Assembly: GCA_003956705.1 (NCBI GenBank)
Contig: QZCP01000066.1
Span: 66,533 to 130,532, forward strand
DNA from: Brevipalpus yothersi
Lineage: Eukaryota > Arthropoda > Arachnida > Trombidiformes > Tenuipalpidae
Direction: 5' to 3'
DNA: 64,000 nucleotides
Each line of letters begins with the position of its first letter. Positions within the stretch are counted from its first letter, which is position 1. Shown piece by piece: positions 26,550-42,200 of this stretch. Both the position numbers and the translations under genes were made by a program. The notes beneath the pieces were generated by a model. The model worked only from the letters and a program-made list of their open reading frames with translations. It searched no databases and was not told where the DNA came from.

Positions 26550-29500
26550 ATAACCTAGATAATGAGTTGAATACATTTCCTGTGGATTATATGATGGATG
26601 TAAATGATGCAATGAATCTGATAATTGCAATCGATGATCAGGGGATGATGGAATAATAATAGAGCAAATTAAGTCGGAAGAGAGAGAAGGAATAAAAATG
26701 AATTGAAGAAGTGTACACATTCGCTCTTTCAATGATTTATATAGATAGATATATAATAATAATAATAATAATATGAGAAGAATTAATGTGTGCATATTGG
26801 GCTAACCTTTTTGACCATTTCAAGAAGATCTTTAAGGAAGCCAGTGAGCTCTTCATTTTCAATGGATCCATTATTGTCCTGATGATGTTGAAAGTAATGT
26901 CAGTCAATCATGATGTTGGTTGTTGGTTGTTGTTGATGATGGTGATGTTGAAGAGGAGAGATGATGGAGATGATGTAGACAACAAGTTGAGGTTACATCA
27001 ACAGTATTGTGCAAAAAGGAAGATTGTTGAAGGATGGAATGTAGCAAGATGAGGAGAAGAGAGAGAGAGAGAGAGAGAAAATAGGATAAAATTAGGAAAG
27101 AATACAGAAAAAAAGATCACATCATTCTAGAGATGTGTAATTAGTTATTGCACATCGTATTTTCTCAATGGACAATGGAGAATCGTGTAGGATGGAAGAT
27201 GAGTGAAAAGGAAAAAACTCAGAATAAAAGGAATATGAACAAAAATACTATCTGAATGGGCTTGATTGTCTTTATTCTTTCAATATTATTATTCTTACCC
27301 GATCGTATATGGCGAACACTCGTTCAATGTCCAGTTTGGTTAGATTGGCTGCCTTAAGAGAGCTTCGAGTGAGAAAATTCTCTTTCACAGGTAAAAGTCT
27401 ATGGGAATAGAAGATGGAAGACAATAATGGACACACACAATAAATACAATGATATATATATGTATGGAAGAAGATGAGAGAGAAAGAGAGATGAGTCAAG
27501 TGATGTGGAAGAGAGAGAGGAAGAATAAGAAAAAAGATAAAAGAGCAAGCTGAGTTATTGCTTTTAATTTTTTTCTTCTCTCTTTCTCATCTCTTCTTTT
27601 ACGAGCAACATAATTCTTCCGGAAGTATTATCTTAGGGCGTAAGACATTCATTATCAGCTGATAATTTTTCCTCCTCTCATGGGCACTTGAATTATTGTT
27701 TTCCAGATCAAAATATACGCACAATATTTGGAATAAAATGTAGCTATGTTTAGATGGGATAGCAAAAACCACATCTTTTTGGCCAAAAAAAATCTACTCT
27801 CTTTGTTTATGATCATCAACCTTGGATCCTAGTTTCATATTCCCATGAATAATGAACAATATTCTCTTCCTACTGAACGGATACATGCTTCAAAATTTTT
27901 CTTCTGCTCCTGAAATATATACATTTCATGAACTGAACTGAAAGACTGTGGATGAAAAATTCTCTCTCCTCTACATGCTATTCTCAAAGTCTTCAAGATG
28001 AGTGGTCCTGTTTCAGGCTATCATCAATAACTTATCACTTTCGAAGAGTAAGAAAGAGAATATAAACCTCTATCGAGTATCATCAATAGTTTATCAGCTG
28101 TCTAAAAATAAGCATATATACACACACAGAATACACCAATGGAATGTGTATCCATTCATATATTGAATGGTGTGTCAAAAGAAGTAGATAAAAGAAGTAG
28201 TTGAACCAATATTTTATGGCTATCAAATCATTTGGACAAAGTTTCACTTCTTGGAAGAATCTTGTTCTGTAGTTTGTGGGCTGTTGTCAAAAAATTTTAC
28301 TCAAACCATCTTCTACTTTTCTCTCAGCAGCCAGAAACTAACGGTACATCATGGAAAGAGAGAGACAAAATAAGTTAATGCTATCTGTGAAATATTGTCT
28401 TCAACGAAATGTTTGGTTGAAATGCTAGTATTTCGAGCTTCAAAAAAAAGAGAAAGATTCCCTTGCTGGAAAAATACTACTACCACTAGATTGGTCCTAT
28501 TTTGTCCTTTCATGAAATGGCTTCCAAAAATTTACTGTTCACTGAGAGGATCAAATCCATTATAACTACCAGAGAAGCAGATAAAGTTTCATCTACGCTG
28601 ATATATTTATAAAGGTGTGCAAGATTTTGAATGGTCAGCGAAAAGGTCAGTTGAAAGTATAAAGTAGATTAGGATGGATTACATCAGTGAAAATACTAGA
28701 GAATAGGAAAGCCTTTGCCAAGAAAGAGAGAGAAAGAGAGAGATTTACATGATCAAATTGAATGAAAATGATAAAAGCTGATAGGTAGTGGAAAGAATGG
28801 ATACACAAATGTATCAGTTCCATGCTGATACAACAAAACTTTTCCCCAAGGATTTTGAGATGAGTATTGCAAATTTTTCAAATTCCGGTCAATATTGGTC
28901 AGCAGAAAAATACCGTAGCATTGGAGGGGAAAAAAGAAGAAAAATTCTTACTTAGCCATTTCGTTTAGCTGCAGTTTTCCATCCTTATTAGAGTCGAAAA
29001 TATGTAGAAGAGTTTCCGTATATTCATTGACTTTTTCATCTGAAACTGGATCTTTTCGAGCTTCTTTCAGAAAATCGCGAAGAAAATTCTGGGAAAGAGA
29101 AAATAAATTAGTTTAGAAGCAAAAAAATACTGATTTAATTGAGGAAGTTGCCAGGATCTCTCTCTCTTTTTTTCTTGCTTTCTCTCTCTTGCTCTTCATT
29201 CTGGTTCTATTTTTAAGAAGAATTTTTATCATAAATTTTGGCGGGAAAACATCTGCTCATTTTTTTCCCTCTGACAATTTATTTATTTATCAATGGTAAA
29301 AAAATTTAAGATTATCAGATTTAGACCAAATTGTGCCTAATAAATTGAGAGTGGAAAATGTTGTGTTGGATGAAATGATGCTTAAAATATGGATTCTCAG
29401 TCTCCTTAAGATGCAATAAAATACGCAATGCATCGAATAAACAGCGTTCTTCTTGTTTCTAGAGCTATTCTAAACAGATCTTTCCACATGAGAAAAATTC

Positions 29501-32500
29501 GAATCATGGGAACAATGAATTTATAAACGCACACACACACTATTCTCGTATCTAACTCAATAAATAGCTAAATTCTTGTGATTTACAGGCACAATAGCAA
29601 TGTTTTTTCATGATGATTACATCCTGATCACGCGAACATTTGATTTGAACAAAATTTATCTGCTTCTTCTGCCTTTTTTCTCGATTCCAATTTATTTCCA
29701 CTTGGGTCTATGTATACCTGAAAACACACACTCACACACACATAGGAATTCCCCGTTTCACAGTAGAACCCTTTTTCCCATTTCACTCCAATATCATCAG
29801 CCATCATCATCATGATAAAATCAGGTTGAGCATAAATTCGACTACTCGGAATCGATTACTTAGATTTAATGGTTAACTTACCTTCAGCTCTTCCGAATCA
29901 ATGTATCCATTGCCATCAGTATCATATTTGCTCCAAATCTGAGTGTAGGTGTGTGTACATGTGTGAAAAGAAAAAGTAATAAACGAAATCATTGATTAGT
30001 TGTTAGCCGTTATTCATCCAATTTCCAATGCTCAATGAAACAATCTATCTACAATTCTTATCACACACATCCACACACACACACAGTATGGCTCTTGAGA
30101 AGAATCTAGAGAAAGAGAAAGATTCTCTCTCAGGATCTTTTCATCTCTCAACTCTTCTTCTTTTACATCTCCCAGTCAAGTGATTAAGAAAAGAATAAAA
30201 ACACCATGTTTGTGTTCCCATAGAATATCATAGAATCAGACAGATATCACGATTCACACAGAGACATAGTATAATAGTAATACTTATTCTCATCATTTTG
30301 TGATTCTCATATCACTGATACATATACAGTAAGTAAAACCATGCCTGATAGCTAATGATAATTAGATTAGTGATGACTGTTTTCCACCCTAAAAGGAAAT
30401 CATGTGTCTCATGTACCCAATGTTTTTCTCTACATTTCTCATACTCCTTCTCTATCGTCCAATGTGTATACCGTGTATATATGTTATATATGACATCAAA
30501 AGCTGCTACTTCATCGTAACAAATGGAATATATTCCCAAGCAATACAATTGTAACTTGTGTATTCCTTGTTGATCTTTTTCACTCTTTCTCTCTACCTCT
30601 TTGATCCATTGTAGCCAATTTGCTTTCATTTATCGGCCATCCTTACATGCACACATACACACACACATATGTATATGTAAGGTTATGTACCACTTTACTC
30701 TTCTCTATGCACAGGAAATAAGGTCAAACTGGATCAATCTTGTATTCTATCAAAGACAAAGTCTGTGAAAATACTTTGCTTGTATGTATCTGTATCTGTG
30801 TGCTAATGTCAGTGAAAGTGAAAACATCTTATACAGATTGGTTTGCCGAAAATCTTTCAATAGGATTTCTTTTTCTCGATACACACAAAAAGGAACATGA
30901 TCATGATCATGATGATCATCTTGAGCCTTTGATAATATGAGCCTCCCCTCTAGAATAGACACATACAATCTTTTTGTCACTCGGAATTCATTCGTGCTTA
31001 ACGTGCTCATTGAATGATGATGATTTCCAGTATCGATGCTTTCAGAATAAGGAAAAAGAAAGGGAAAAGGAAAACAATTTACAAGAAAGTTCAAGATTTC
31101 AAGCTCAAAAATTCTTCTCATATATATATATAAAGTTCCTCTCTCTGATTCCACAGACATTTTGTTGTTCTCAAACGTACACACGAAACGATCATTCTTT
31201 GCCATCATCATCAGTAATGCTCTCAGCCACTTCTATATTTTCAACATTTTTCAATATCGATTGTAGATCATTTCTATATCACTGACAGCTCTCAGCCTGA
31301 GGATGTCTTGATGGAAAATTCAACAAAACAGTTCTCGATATGGGATGTCTTAGCTTCATATTGGTGATGATGTAATATTTATCTCTCTCTTCGCTTTGAA
31401 AGATGGATGGTGATGAATGTGAATGTTCATCCTGAAATGAATGTAGCCTCCAGTAAATTTAGGAGGCAAAACTCGTGTAAGATCTATTGGAAAACTTTGA
31501 TTTAGTCCTCCTTCAAGTGATGATGATCTATACTCATATGGCTATCAGGTTTTCTCAACCACTGAAATTATTGCTCGGAGGAATGATGGGAGAAAGTTGA
31601 ACACTGTGTGGGTTGATTCAGAATACCAGAATATGTTGACTAATGAAATTTAATTTTGAGTTGAAAGGAGGAAGGAAAAAAAATCAAGGAATGGAATGAT
31701 TGTGGTCAATGATGAACAACAGCTTTCGTACTAGAGTGTTTAAATTCATCTTTATCTTAGATAGAATAGAAAAAAATATTTGATCACTTTCATATATACT
31801 GGAATGAAATGATCTTACTCAAAATAAACTCATGATCAAATGTGTGTGTAAAGTTGGGGTACAGTTCTGATAGGGTAAGAAACAATGTGTTTACTCGATG
31901 TAAGATGAATGACTATCCAGGATTGAACAGAAGAACCCTTCATATATATGGGAACACAGAATGAATCAACATCAATTCATTGCTTCGAGCTTTTTAGGCT
32001 TTTCGAGTGTGAAGTTCTGAGCAATGTTCTGGAGAGAAAAAAAGATGGAGAAAGGAAGAAAAGAATCGGAAGAAGGAGAGAGAAAATATCATTCAATCGA
32101 TACCGATTTTTGTAGAAAACTTCACTCTCTTCCATTGTTCTAGTTCTGTTCAAGAAGTTCTGTATTGATAATGGTAAGATTAGAATTCATTTTGAATATG
32201 AAATTCTCTCATGAGTTCTTGAGTAAAAAAAATCCTAATAAGGTTAATTTTCAAGAAAGAGAGCCTTTTTTCTCTCACATGTTACAGTGGATTCTTATCA
32301 TTCTCCATCGAATGAATCAAAGAGAAATCAGAATACAGTAAATCATGGAAGTACAACTTGAGAAAATTTTCCTTCTAACAAACGAGAACTTTTCTCGAGA
32401 GCCATCCTCATGATAGAGGATCCCATGGAACTCATCTATATCGAACTTGACATCTCTCGAGTGAATAGATCATGGCCTAGAAAATGTTCTATCGTAAAAT

Positions 32501-32754
32501 AGAATCTCCGGAAAGAAATAATCTTATGTGGACCACATACATCAGAAATAGCCTCATGAAGAATCATAGATTTTTCGAAGGATCAACAGAGTAAGTACAT
32601 AAGCCCAAGCAGCAAGAGACACAAAATCAGAGAATAACTGAGCACAGAACGTCCCTATCTATGAGTGGCGATAGAAAAATAGTTCTGAATGCAAATAAAA
32701 TTTGATAGCACTGAGACTTGATCGAGCCTCTCTTGATGCTCAAAAAAGTTTCAT

Positions 32755-32804
<50 letters not shown>

Positions 32805-33295
32805 NNNNNNNNNNNNNNNNNNNNNNNNNNNNNNNNNNNNNNNNNNNNNNNNNNNNNNNNNNNNNNNNNNNNNNNNNNNNNNNNNNNNNNNNNNNNNNNN
32901 NNNNNNNNNNNNNNNNNNNNNNNNNNNNNNNNNNNNNNNNNNNNNNNNNNNNNNNNNNNNNNNNNNNNNNNNNNNNNNNNNNNNNNNNNNNNNNNNNNNN
33001 NNNNNNNNNNNNNNNNNNNNNNNNNNNNNNNNNNNNNNNNNNNNNNNNNNNNNNNNNNNNNNNNNNNNNNNNNNNNNNNNNNNNNNNNNNNNNNNNNNNN
33101 NNNNNNNNNNNNNNNNNNNNNNNNNNNNNNNNNNNNNNNNNNNNNNNNNNNNNNNNNNNNNNNNNNNNNNNNNNNNNNNNNNNNNNNNNNNNNNNNNNNN
33201 NNNNNNNNNNNNNNNNNNNNNNNNNNNNNNNNNNNNNNNNNNNNNNNNNNNNNNNNNNNNNNNNNNNNNNNNNNNNNNNNNNNNNNNNNNNNNNN

Positions 33296-33393
<98 letters not shown>

Positions 33394-36300
33394 CTGTGTG
33401 TGTGTGTGTGTGTATGTCTGTTATTCCGTTTACATCTGATTCTTTTTTATTCCTTTCAGTGAGAAAGATTTTTTAATTCTACTTTTGAGCTGTTTGATTT
33501 TCTATTCTCTGTGTATTCAACGGTAGACTCTCCCAGAGAAAGAGAGAGCAAAAATGTTAGGTAAGCAAAACTTCCATCATATTCAGTCATGTGAACAAGT
33601 ATCGAGGAACGATTTTCTAGACAAACTTTTGAAGATATTACGACAAAACTATATCTCACAGATTCTTGCTCCTACCTCCTGTCTCTTTCTCTCTCTCTCT
33701 CTTTTTCTCAGCCTCTGGAACTATTTCTTCACCATCTTTTATCATCTTGAAACCCAGTAAACTACGTACAGAAATGACAGTGGAAGCTTGAGCATCATAT
33801 TTTTCTCTTCTCTTTTTGCTGCTTGTCTAGAGCTTTTTTCGCTCCTCTGTGTATATGAGGAGGTTTGTCTCACTTATCTGGATCTGGAAGAAGAGAGAAA
33901 TCTTCGTTTTTAGCCTCTCAGTTTCATGGAATAGAATATCTCAATGATGGAAATGCATTGAATGGAAAGGAGTGAATACATAAGCATTTGAGAGAGGTGG
34001 AAAAAAGAAATGAATCCTAATACATTGAGCTATATCGGATCAAAACGATGAAATATCGAGGAATATAGAGAGAAAAAATATTCCTCTTAACAACTCATAT
34101 ATTTGACATTCTCGCGCCTTTTTTTCTCGCATCATCATGAGCACATATACACCAAGAATTTTGTATGCTTCAACACAATCTTATGCTCTCCAGGTGAGAT
34201 TTTGTGCTCCAAAATTTTCACACCAATAATTCAGATGTCTTCCACAACAAGATGAATTGACTCGGTTGGCTTATTCGTTGGAATACTTGGAATACAAGTT
34301 GAAAGGGGAGAAGAGAGAGAAAGAGACTAGATAATGCAATTCACAAATCTTGACAAAGGACAAAACTTTCATTGTATTCACAAGATCGATACATAAGAGT
34401 AAAAGTTTTCTGTCTCTCTCTCTTTCTCTTTGCACTCAAATTGTGGTTATGTAAAGGGTTTGCCTCAGGGAAGACTTTGGAATTCTAGGGTTTTTATCTG
34501 GCAATATACAACGTATAAACCACTATAGCACTGCGTATATGTATGTATATATATGCGTTGAGGGTCATTATGTGTGCTCTCTAGTTTGGAAAATATATAT
34601 ACAAACACATATCAGAAGAATTCCCATGGTGCATGACAAAACAATCTACTAGATGGAATGCATGACAGAATGATAGTTTACCCTGGTTGACTGTAGCATT
34701 AAATATACTATTGTACCCATAATCACAATGGGTAACTGTAATCTTTTAGCATTTCATCGGGAAAGGCAAAAATATCACAACCGGAATCGAATTTTTATCC
34801 TGATCATGAAATGAAATGAGAAAAGAATTTTTAACTTGTAAAAGGTGGGGTAATGTTATTCTGTCTCCAATCTTCTGACAAGCACTTTGTGAGCACTTTT
34901 CAATCTATCTGTAGCTAGATGGAAAATTGATTCCAACTTCTTGAGTATATCAAATTTTTTTCCTATCAGCCACATGCAATTGTCCGAAATATTTTCTCTC
35001 TTTCATCTCTTCTCTCTATTCTTCCATGGAAGAACACCGCTCTCTCTCTCTTTTTCCAAGGAGATAAAATACACTATACAATACAATACACATTGATGCT
35101 GCTGCTGGTATTTCCAGCTATCAGTTAGCACACCAGTTTCCATGATTGTGAGATCAATTTTGAATCAAAATCTGATACTATCTGGCCGATCTAATTCGAT
35201 TTGTCATCGAAAAAAGAATTGAGAGAAAAAGAGAAAGATTTCGAGTCATGTGGACGAAGAGAGATGTGAAAAAGTAGGACCCCCAAAATGAAGCTCACAT
35301 ACACTAACAGAAAAGAGAGAGTAGTTCAAATTCTTGATAACATTGGAATCACCTAGACACACAATCAAAATTGATTGTGATGATCATGCTAGCCACTCTT
35401 GCGAAACTTGGTGTATATTATATTGGGAAAGATGGGTAAGGTATGTGTGTCAGTTGATTTTGAGAAAATTTACTCAATTTTCGATTTCGATTCTTCCAGA
35501 TTAGTTCATCTAGCCACGTGCTCCAACGTTCACTCACAAAGCTACCAAAGATACAATATATATTGCAATTGAACAGTTGAATACCTGAGATTGTTTCGGA
35601 AAATAAGATTTAAGTCCATTGAGGACACGCTTCTGTTGCTGATGGACCTTCAATGGGAAACGATAGCTACATAATATATGAACACTTTTGAGCTAAGTAT
35701 GAGTATTTGTGTGTGTGTGTGTGTTTGTATGGATAGAGTTGCACAGAGTGTCCCAATGGACAAGATGATTAAAACGTACTGGATGATGTGGACATCTCTT
35801 ACCTTCATGAAATCCACGCTTGATTCCAGAGGATTATCGAAGCGAAAAAGTAGAAGGAAAGATTCTTCCAATGGCAAAAGCTGAGCAAGCTGGTGTATGT
35901 ATGTGAGTGTGGTCAAGGGAAAAGTGATGAGGATAAAAGTAAGAAGAAGAACAGTTAGAAAGATAGATCAGTGGTCAGTTGGTCAAAAGTGGATGGAAAA
36001 GCTTTTGCGAGATTTTGGGAAAATGTCCTCAAATCATTCAAGAGGATTTTTTCCTCTCTCATTTTTGTGATATTTTTGTCATCTGATTGCTGTGTAAGAA
36101 AAAAGAATGTCAAAAAAATGGAGACATCAAACACCTACACATATATGTACACAAAATTTGAGCATGTGTTTGGCTCATTTATGGTAGAACGAAAATTAAT
36201 TGTCCGGAAAATCAAATGTTGATGTGTTTCTCTATGTAAGTGTGCCTGAATGTGTCAAAATGGTGCAAAAATGGCTCAAAACTGTATCCATGACAAGATA

Positions 36301-38843
36301 ACGGTAATATATTGGGAGCAAAGTTTTTTTGTTCTCTGTCTGAACTCATTTTTTCTTACCAAATTCTCAAAATAAATAAGAATACAATTCTGTGTATACT
36401 CAATTGTTGGCCATTTTTATGTGCCCAGAAGAGTAATTCAATCTTAGCTCAAAGATCATCATCAAATAATAGGGAAAAGAAAATTTCTTGTATACTGCCA
36501 ACTCAATAGAAACATAATTCACTCTTTGATGCCCGATTGGATCGATCTTCATTCTACTGAACAGACACAACTCTTTGTCAGCTTGAGGTGTCTCAGATAT
36601 ATGTACATGTATATATGTTACTTTACTTGTCTAAATGAGAGGCAAGACAAGAATATCTAACGATATGTTGCCACCAGTGAATGAGGTGAGAATAAGGAAT
36701 AAGGAATTGGAGGAATAACATGAAGAAGATGGAGAAGAAGAATAGAAAAAGGTACGATAAAGTATCTGATGGTTTATCTCTTGAAAGCTCATAAATCTTT
36801 CTCTCTCTCTCTCTCTTTTCTGGTGCTCTTTCCATCTCTTCCTGTCCAGAGGGCACATGAACATATACTGAAAACAAATACCTGGTGGAAAGTTGGAATA
36901 AAATTGATTCTGGACGCTAAAGAATGATGATGAAAATTGTGATAAAATGATTCTCTATCTATTCTTGATTCGGAGATGTTCTCTCTCATGGCTAAAAGTG
37001 GAGTAGAATAAGATGAGAGAGAAAAGTTCCAAACCCTAGGCTCTATTAGATAGTCTTATGTAGTGTAAATAATAGGAAAAAAGAATGAGGAGAGGAACAT
37101 TTTCAAAAATCTTGCAGGGGGATGTTGTTTACTGCTTTTACACCAAGTTATAGTTAGCTATCTTACCTCTCGAATATCGATTTTTCCATCTTTGTTATCA
37201 TCATAAGCCTCCATGAAGCATTCCTTAATCTCCGCCAACATGGTGTCAGATACAGCCTGGTGTGTGTATATGTATGAGTTAAAAGAGGAAAGGGAAGAGA
37301 AAATAAGAAGGAAAATTAGGTGAAAATGAGTGGAGAAGAAGAAGAAGAAGAAGAAGAAGAAGAAGAAGAAGAAGAAGAAGAAGAAGAAGAAGAAGAAGAG
37401 AAAGATGGAGATAAAAAGTGATCAAATAAGCCAACATATCAGCTGTGGGAATGCATGAAAATTAGGTAATTTCTTGAGATGATGATGGCATGTAAACTTC
37501 ATCATCTGACATATACTATTACTGCTATCAAGATGATGCAAAAATTACATAAGTCCACAAGTTAGTGGGGTGCAATTTTTTCCTTTCTATCAGTGAATTC
37601 TTCTTTGTTTTGTCTAAGCACTGCAAGGAATACAGCAGAATTTAGCATTGTAATTTTTTCCCTCAGCTCAGGTGACTTTATTATTTTTTACTGGGAACTT
37701 TGTGTTTTTAAATTCAGAGCTGGAGAAAAATATTCATTCTTTATATACGAAATAGTATTTATTTGTATATTTATGACCGAGCATTTATTTATCTTATACA
37801 CTCCATTCATACAGACGTATAAAAATTTAATGCCAATTTAATTTCAACTATATACCCGTTAGACTTACCTCAGGTCTTGCGTCAATAGATTTTACGCTGG
37901 AAATAAATTCGCGTAAAAAGTTATCCAATTCTTTGCCCTCAATAAATCCATTGCCTGTGTGAATTTAAGTATGTTGAAAAAAAGAGGAAGAGAGAGAAAG
38001 AAGGAAGCTTGTTAGTTCAGTGACTGTAAATTGATTTGCATTTTTGATTGAAATTAGAACAACAAGAGGATGGCTTTGTGTTTTGTTCAAATTTTGATGG
38101 CTCACAAGTGATTCATTTTGTCTTTTATGTAATCCAGACACATAATCAAAATCGTTCGAGGGTCAACAAAAGGGTAGCAAGTATACACACAATACGTATA
38201 ATCAACTTTCAAAATATACACAAAATATGACATGAATAGCAACGATTCATTCAACCTGATTCTGGTTATATATATTGACGATAGCTATATGGACATGTGT
38301 GCATATTTCCACAAGATCAATGTTGGAAAAATTACGATAGACGATGTATTCTCTCTCTCTTTTCCTCTCTTTCATTCATGAACAGTGAGAGAATAAAGAT
38401 GATTAATATTCTCAAAGTGATCTAGTCTGAGGGAATATTTGTGTGTGGAATCTGTGCTACCAGAGTAAGATTTTTGGCCCATATACTTTGTTGAGATTTA
38501 TGCATACATACACACACAAACAGAAGGCTGTTTTGCATTTGTGTTTGGCAAACGATTATCAGAGCGAAACTTGGTACTTTTTCTTTTATCCACAATCCAC
38601 ACACATAAATAGAAGCTTAATGACTTATTGTCTAGTCTTTAGGAATATATTTGTGAGTGTGTGTGTACGTATAGATGATCATATCGAAGACCTCTGATCG
38701 CAAACAACAACAGCATCTGTATCAAAAGAATAATCCTTCAGAACCCCCTGATGATTGATTGTCTCAAAATGATATAGTTCTTGAAGAATGAAGAGAGCAA
38801 GAGAAAGAGAGCGTATATCCTGAGAATATTGGAAGAATATATA

Positions 38844-38886
<43 letters not shown>

Positions 38887-39172
38887 ATAGAGGTCCATTA
38901 TCAATACGGCCAATGAATACGTTATATGTTAAATCATAAAATGAATTATATCATGGTTCAAACGATATATCTGTATGCTTCTTCTTTCTGAGAAAAAAAT
39001 GGCAAAGAAAGAAAGAGTAGAAAAAAATCGTTTTTTGAAAGGATCAAAAATAGGACCATAAATGCTCGGAATCCTTTGCTTTCCATTTTGACAATCCTAT
39101 GAATGAATAGAGTGTATAACTGATGGATAGTTTTTCTATAAGATAGTCCAATTTCACGCTTTTTTGCCCAAA

Positions 39173-39226
<54 letters not shown>

Positions 39227-42200
39227 ATTCTGTATCAAATAAGCTAGCCAACGGTTTATCGGTGTCACTTAAGCTCTTACACAAAAGAGAATTTCCGAAT
39301 TTTTTTCATCGTCCAATGATTTAACGGGGTATACATTGAGCATCATCCATTTGAAAGAGGTGGAAAAATTTTTTCCTGTCTACTGATCTCTCCTTCTTTT
39401 AGTGGGCTTAAATGATGATAATATACATATAATGCATACAAAAATGAGCCAATGAGTTTTTTCTATTCCTCCTTCTCTTCCAATCTAAATTCGGTATCAT
39501 GAAAGGGTTAATGTGATCGATATTTATTCTAGTGAATTCAATAATGATTATCCTTCCTCTCGTTATGACCTGTTTGGATGAATAAATGTATCAACAAAAA
39601 ATATCGAAATTATTCACTCCCATAATTGGAAGAGCTTTATCTTATGGAATTATCTGAACAATGGAAACCGCAAGGTCATGGGAGAGAGAGAGAGTGAAAG
39701 GAATCAATTATTCCATTCATTATTCTCTGCAATCAAATAGCCATAAAGAGCATTCTGATTCATTACAATGGAATCAGAGAAGAATCTGAAGAGAAAGAGT
39801 TTCCCTAAAACTGATTCAGACTGTGCGTGAGGGATATGCTTTTGTAAATTTGAAACAGAAGAATTCGAAATTCTAACATTAAAAAACAGAAAAAAGAAAA
39901 AAAAGAAAGTATAAGAGATAAAACTAACAAAGTTCAATTTGATCCATATTCTTTATTTGAATATTATGCTTAAAATTTGAACGAAATAAATGGATTGAGT
40001 TAAAAAAATTAGAAAAATTTTGCATATCCAAGAGTAATTAAAAGTATACCCTAGATGAATACATTTTTCTCAGCAAATGAATCATTTTGGTAAATGTATT
40101 ACCAACGGAAGTAAGTCTTTCTGCTGAATTGATCCTTCAACACATTTCATTATTAACAGTCTATCTGAATTGGAACATTTGCCTAGGAAATGATTCTTAT
40201 TCAAGGCTATTTCACACATTAGACCAGAAAAGAATCAGACAAGTTTCGCTACCAGAATTTTGATTGAAATTATGTACCAATCTAATGGTGTATCAAGTAT
40301 GGACTGGAATTTGAATTATTTTCAGCATATCAAAGGTTCTCAAATATTCCTAGTCCATAGATTTTGGGGGCAAATTTTCCTTTTCTCTCTCTTTCTCACT
40401 CTTTAAGTCTTCGTCATTACACTTCCTCACTACTCAAAATAATTGATTATTTGATCCAACATTCTTAATATCCAAGATCCTTTCTCTGGTGTGGTTTCAT
40501 TTCCCATGAGTCCAAGAAACCAGTAGACCAATGAATTCAGCGATGCTAATGGTCAGTTGAGCTCATGGAAATTGAGTCCTTATAACGGTACTTTCTTTGG
40601 AGAGGAAAAGAAAATTTCTCTTCGGTAGCCATACCAAAATAATTGCTAGAATGACCATTTGCAAACACTAGGACTAACATTCACTAAAAATTGTAGGTAA
40701 TCTATGAATAGTAGATAAAAGAGTCCACCTATGCAAATGATCCATTAGGGACTGATGCATGAGAATTTTAGTGTTGAATATTTACAAAAACTGAGCACAA
40801 ATCGTTAGGTTGATAAGCTTTGAGCTATTTGAAATCACATTTAAGCTTGAATGACAAAGGACGAATAGTTCTATCACAACTTGCTGGAAGAAATTAGCAT
40901 TCAAACTCAAATACCTTCAAAAAGGAGAAATGTGCTCGAAATCTGAAGAAAAAAGATCTTTTGGCATCTAGAACCTGAAAATCTAAGCATATTTCTCAAA
41001 GGAAGAGATATCCAAATTGAGGGAAGAAGTTGTCAAATCAGATTCTTTTGAAATATGCCAGATTATAATAACAATCAAATAATCAGACTCCTGAGAAAGC
41101 TTTAATTGAGATATCAATTATTGAATAAAACAGTTCTTCTCATTTTTCGTTAGATTGAGCCCCAGTGAATGAAGCTAAAGCTATATGTTCCTGGTTCTAA
41201 AAAGAACATGTCATGATTAAAATGATTCAAGATTGATCAAAATCTTATCATGAGCAGCAAAGTCTCAAGAATTTCAAGAGAGTTTCAGTTAGTTTATGAT
41301 CAATAGAGCTACACAAACTATATCCGAGAAGTATAGTGTAATATTTTTATCAATGCTGAACGAAAGTGTGATGTAAGAAAAATTTTACCAAAAGTGTTTG
41401 TAACAGTTCTCATTTTCTGATAAAGTTTCCCGACGGCAATACATGTCAGTGATCCGAAATTTAGGTCAGCCACAGATCACAAAAAGATGTGATCAATCCA
41501 AATGTGTGTGCTCTTTTCTCTATGGATCATGAAGCTGCTGTGCAATCAAATCGGAAACATAAAAGCTCAAATTCACTTTGATTACTTCACAGTCCATGAA
41601 CTATAAGAACAAAATAGTATCAGTCACAAACAATCCATTCCATATTGGAGAAGTAATTATTCATAGCCGATACATTGAATTGACTGAGCTATCTGTAAAT
41701 TAGATCGATAAGTGTCCACTCTCAATTCATAGATTATGTTTCCGATGAATTCATCTTCCATTCGATTCAATATCTTCCTCATTGCTCTATTTTGGTTCCA
41801 AAGTATCGGTAAGTTGACAAACATTTGATCAATAGATTGATTCAATACAATTGGGAAAAAATTCTCTTCTCAGTGGATTGCGAAATTGTTCTCAGTCCAG
41901 AGGATGTCAAAAGTATATGCAATCAAACTCGTTCATTGGTCAACACTGGATCAGATCCATCTTATGTTGCTGAATTAGTGTCCGAACAGTTGGAAGGTCG
42001 ATTCAATCTTAGATCGGTGACCACAGCTGAAAGTCTTCCAGCGATCAATACTGAGCGTCTTATGATCAGACTGCTTGTTTCCGATTTTCTGGGTGATAGG
42101 CAAGTATTTTTTTCTACTAGCTTGACTGATCTTCACCCATATATGTATTGTTTGTACCAAGATCATGTCCTGAAAACTCTGATGAACTTGGTAGGACAAT

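Noticed and set aside
32702..33476. Open frames of about 250 residues rich in Leu-Ser across the gap
   Set aside because: They are produced by the CT repeat and by translating unknown bases; no real sequence supports them.
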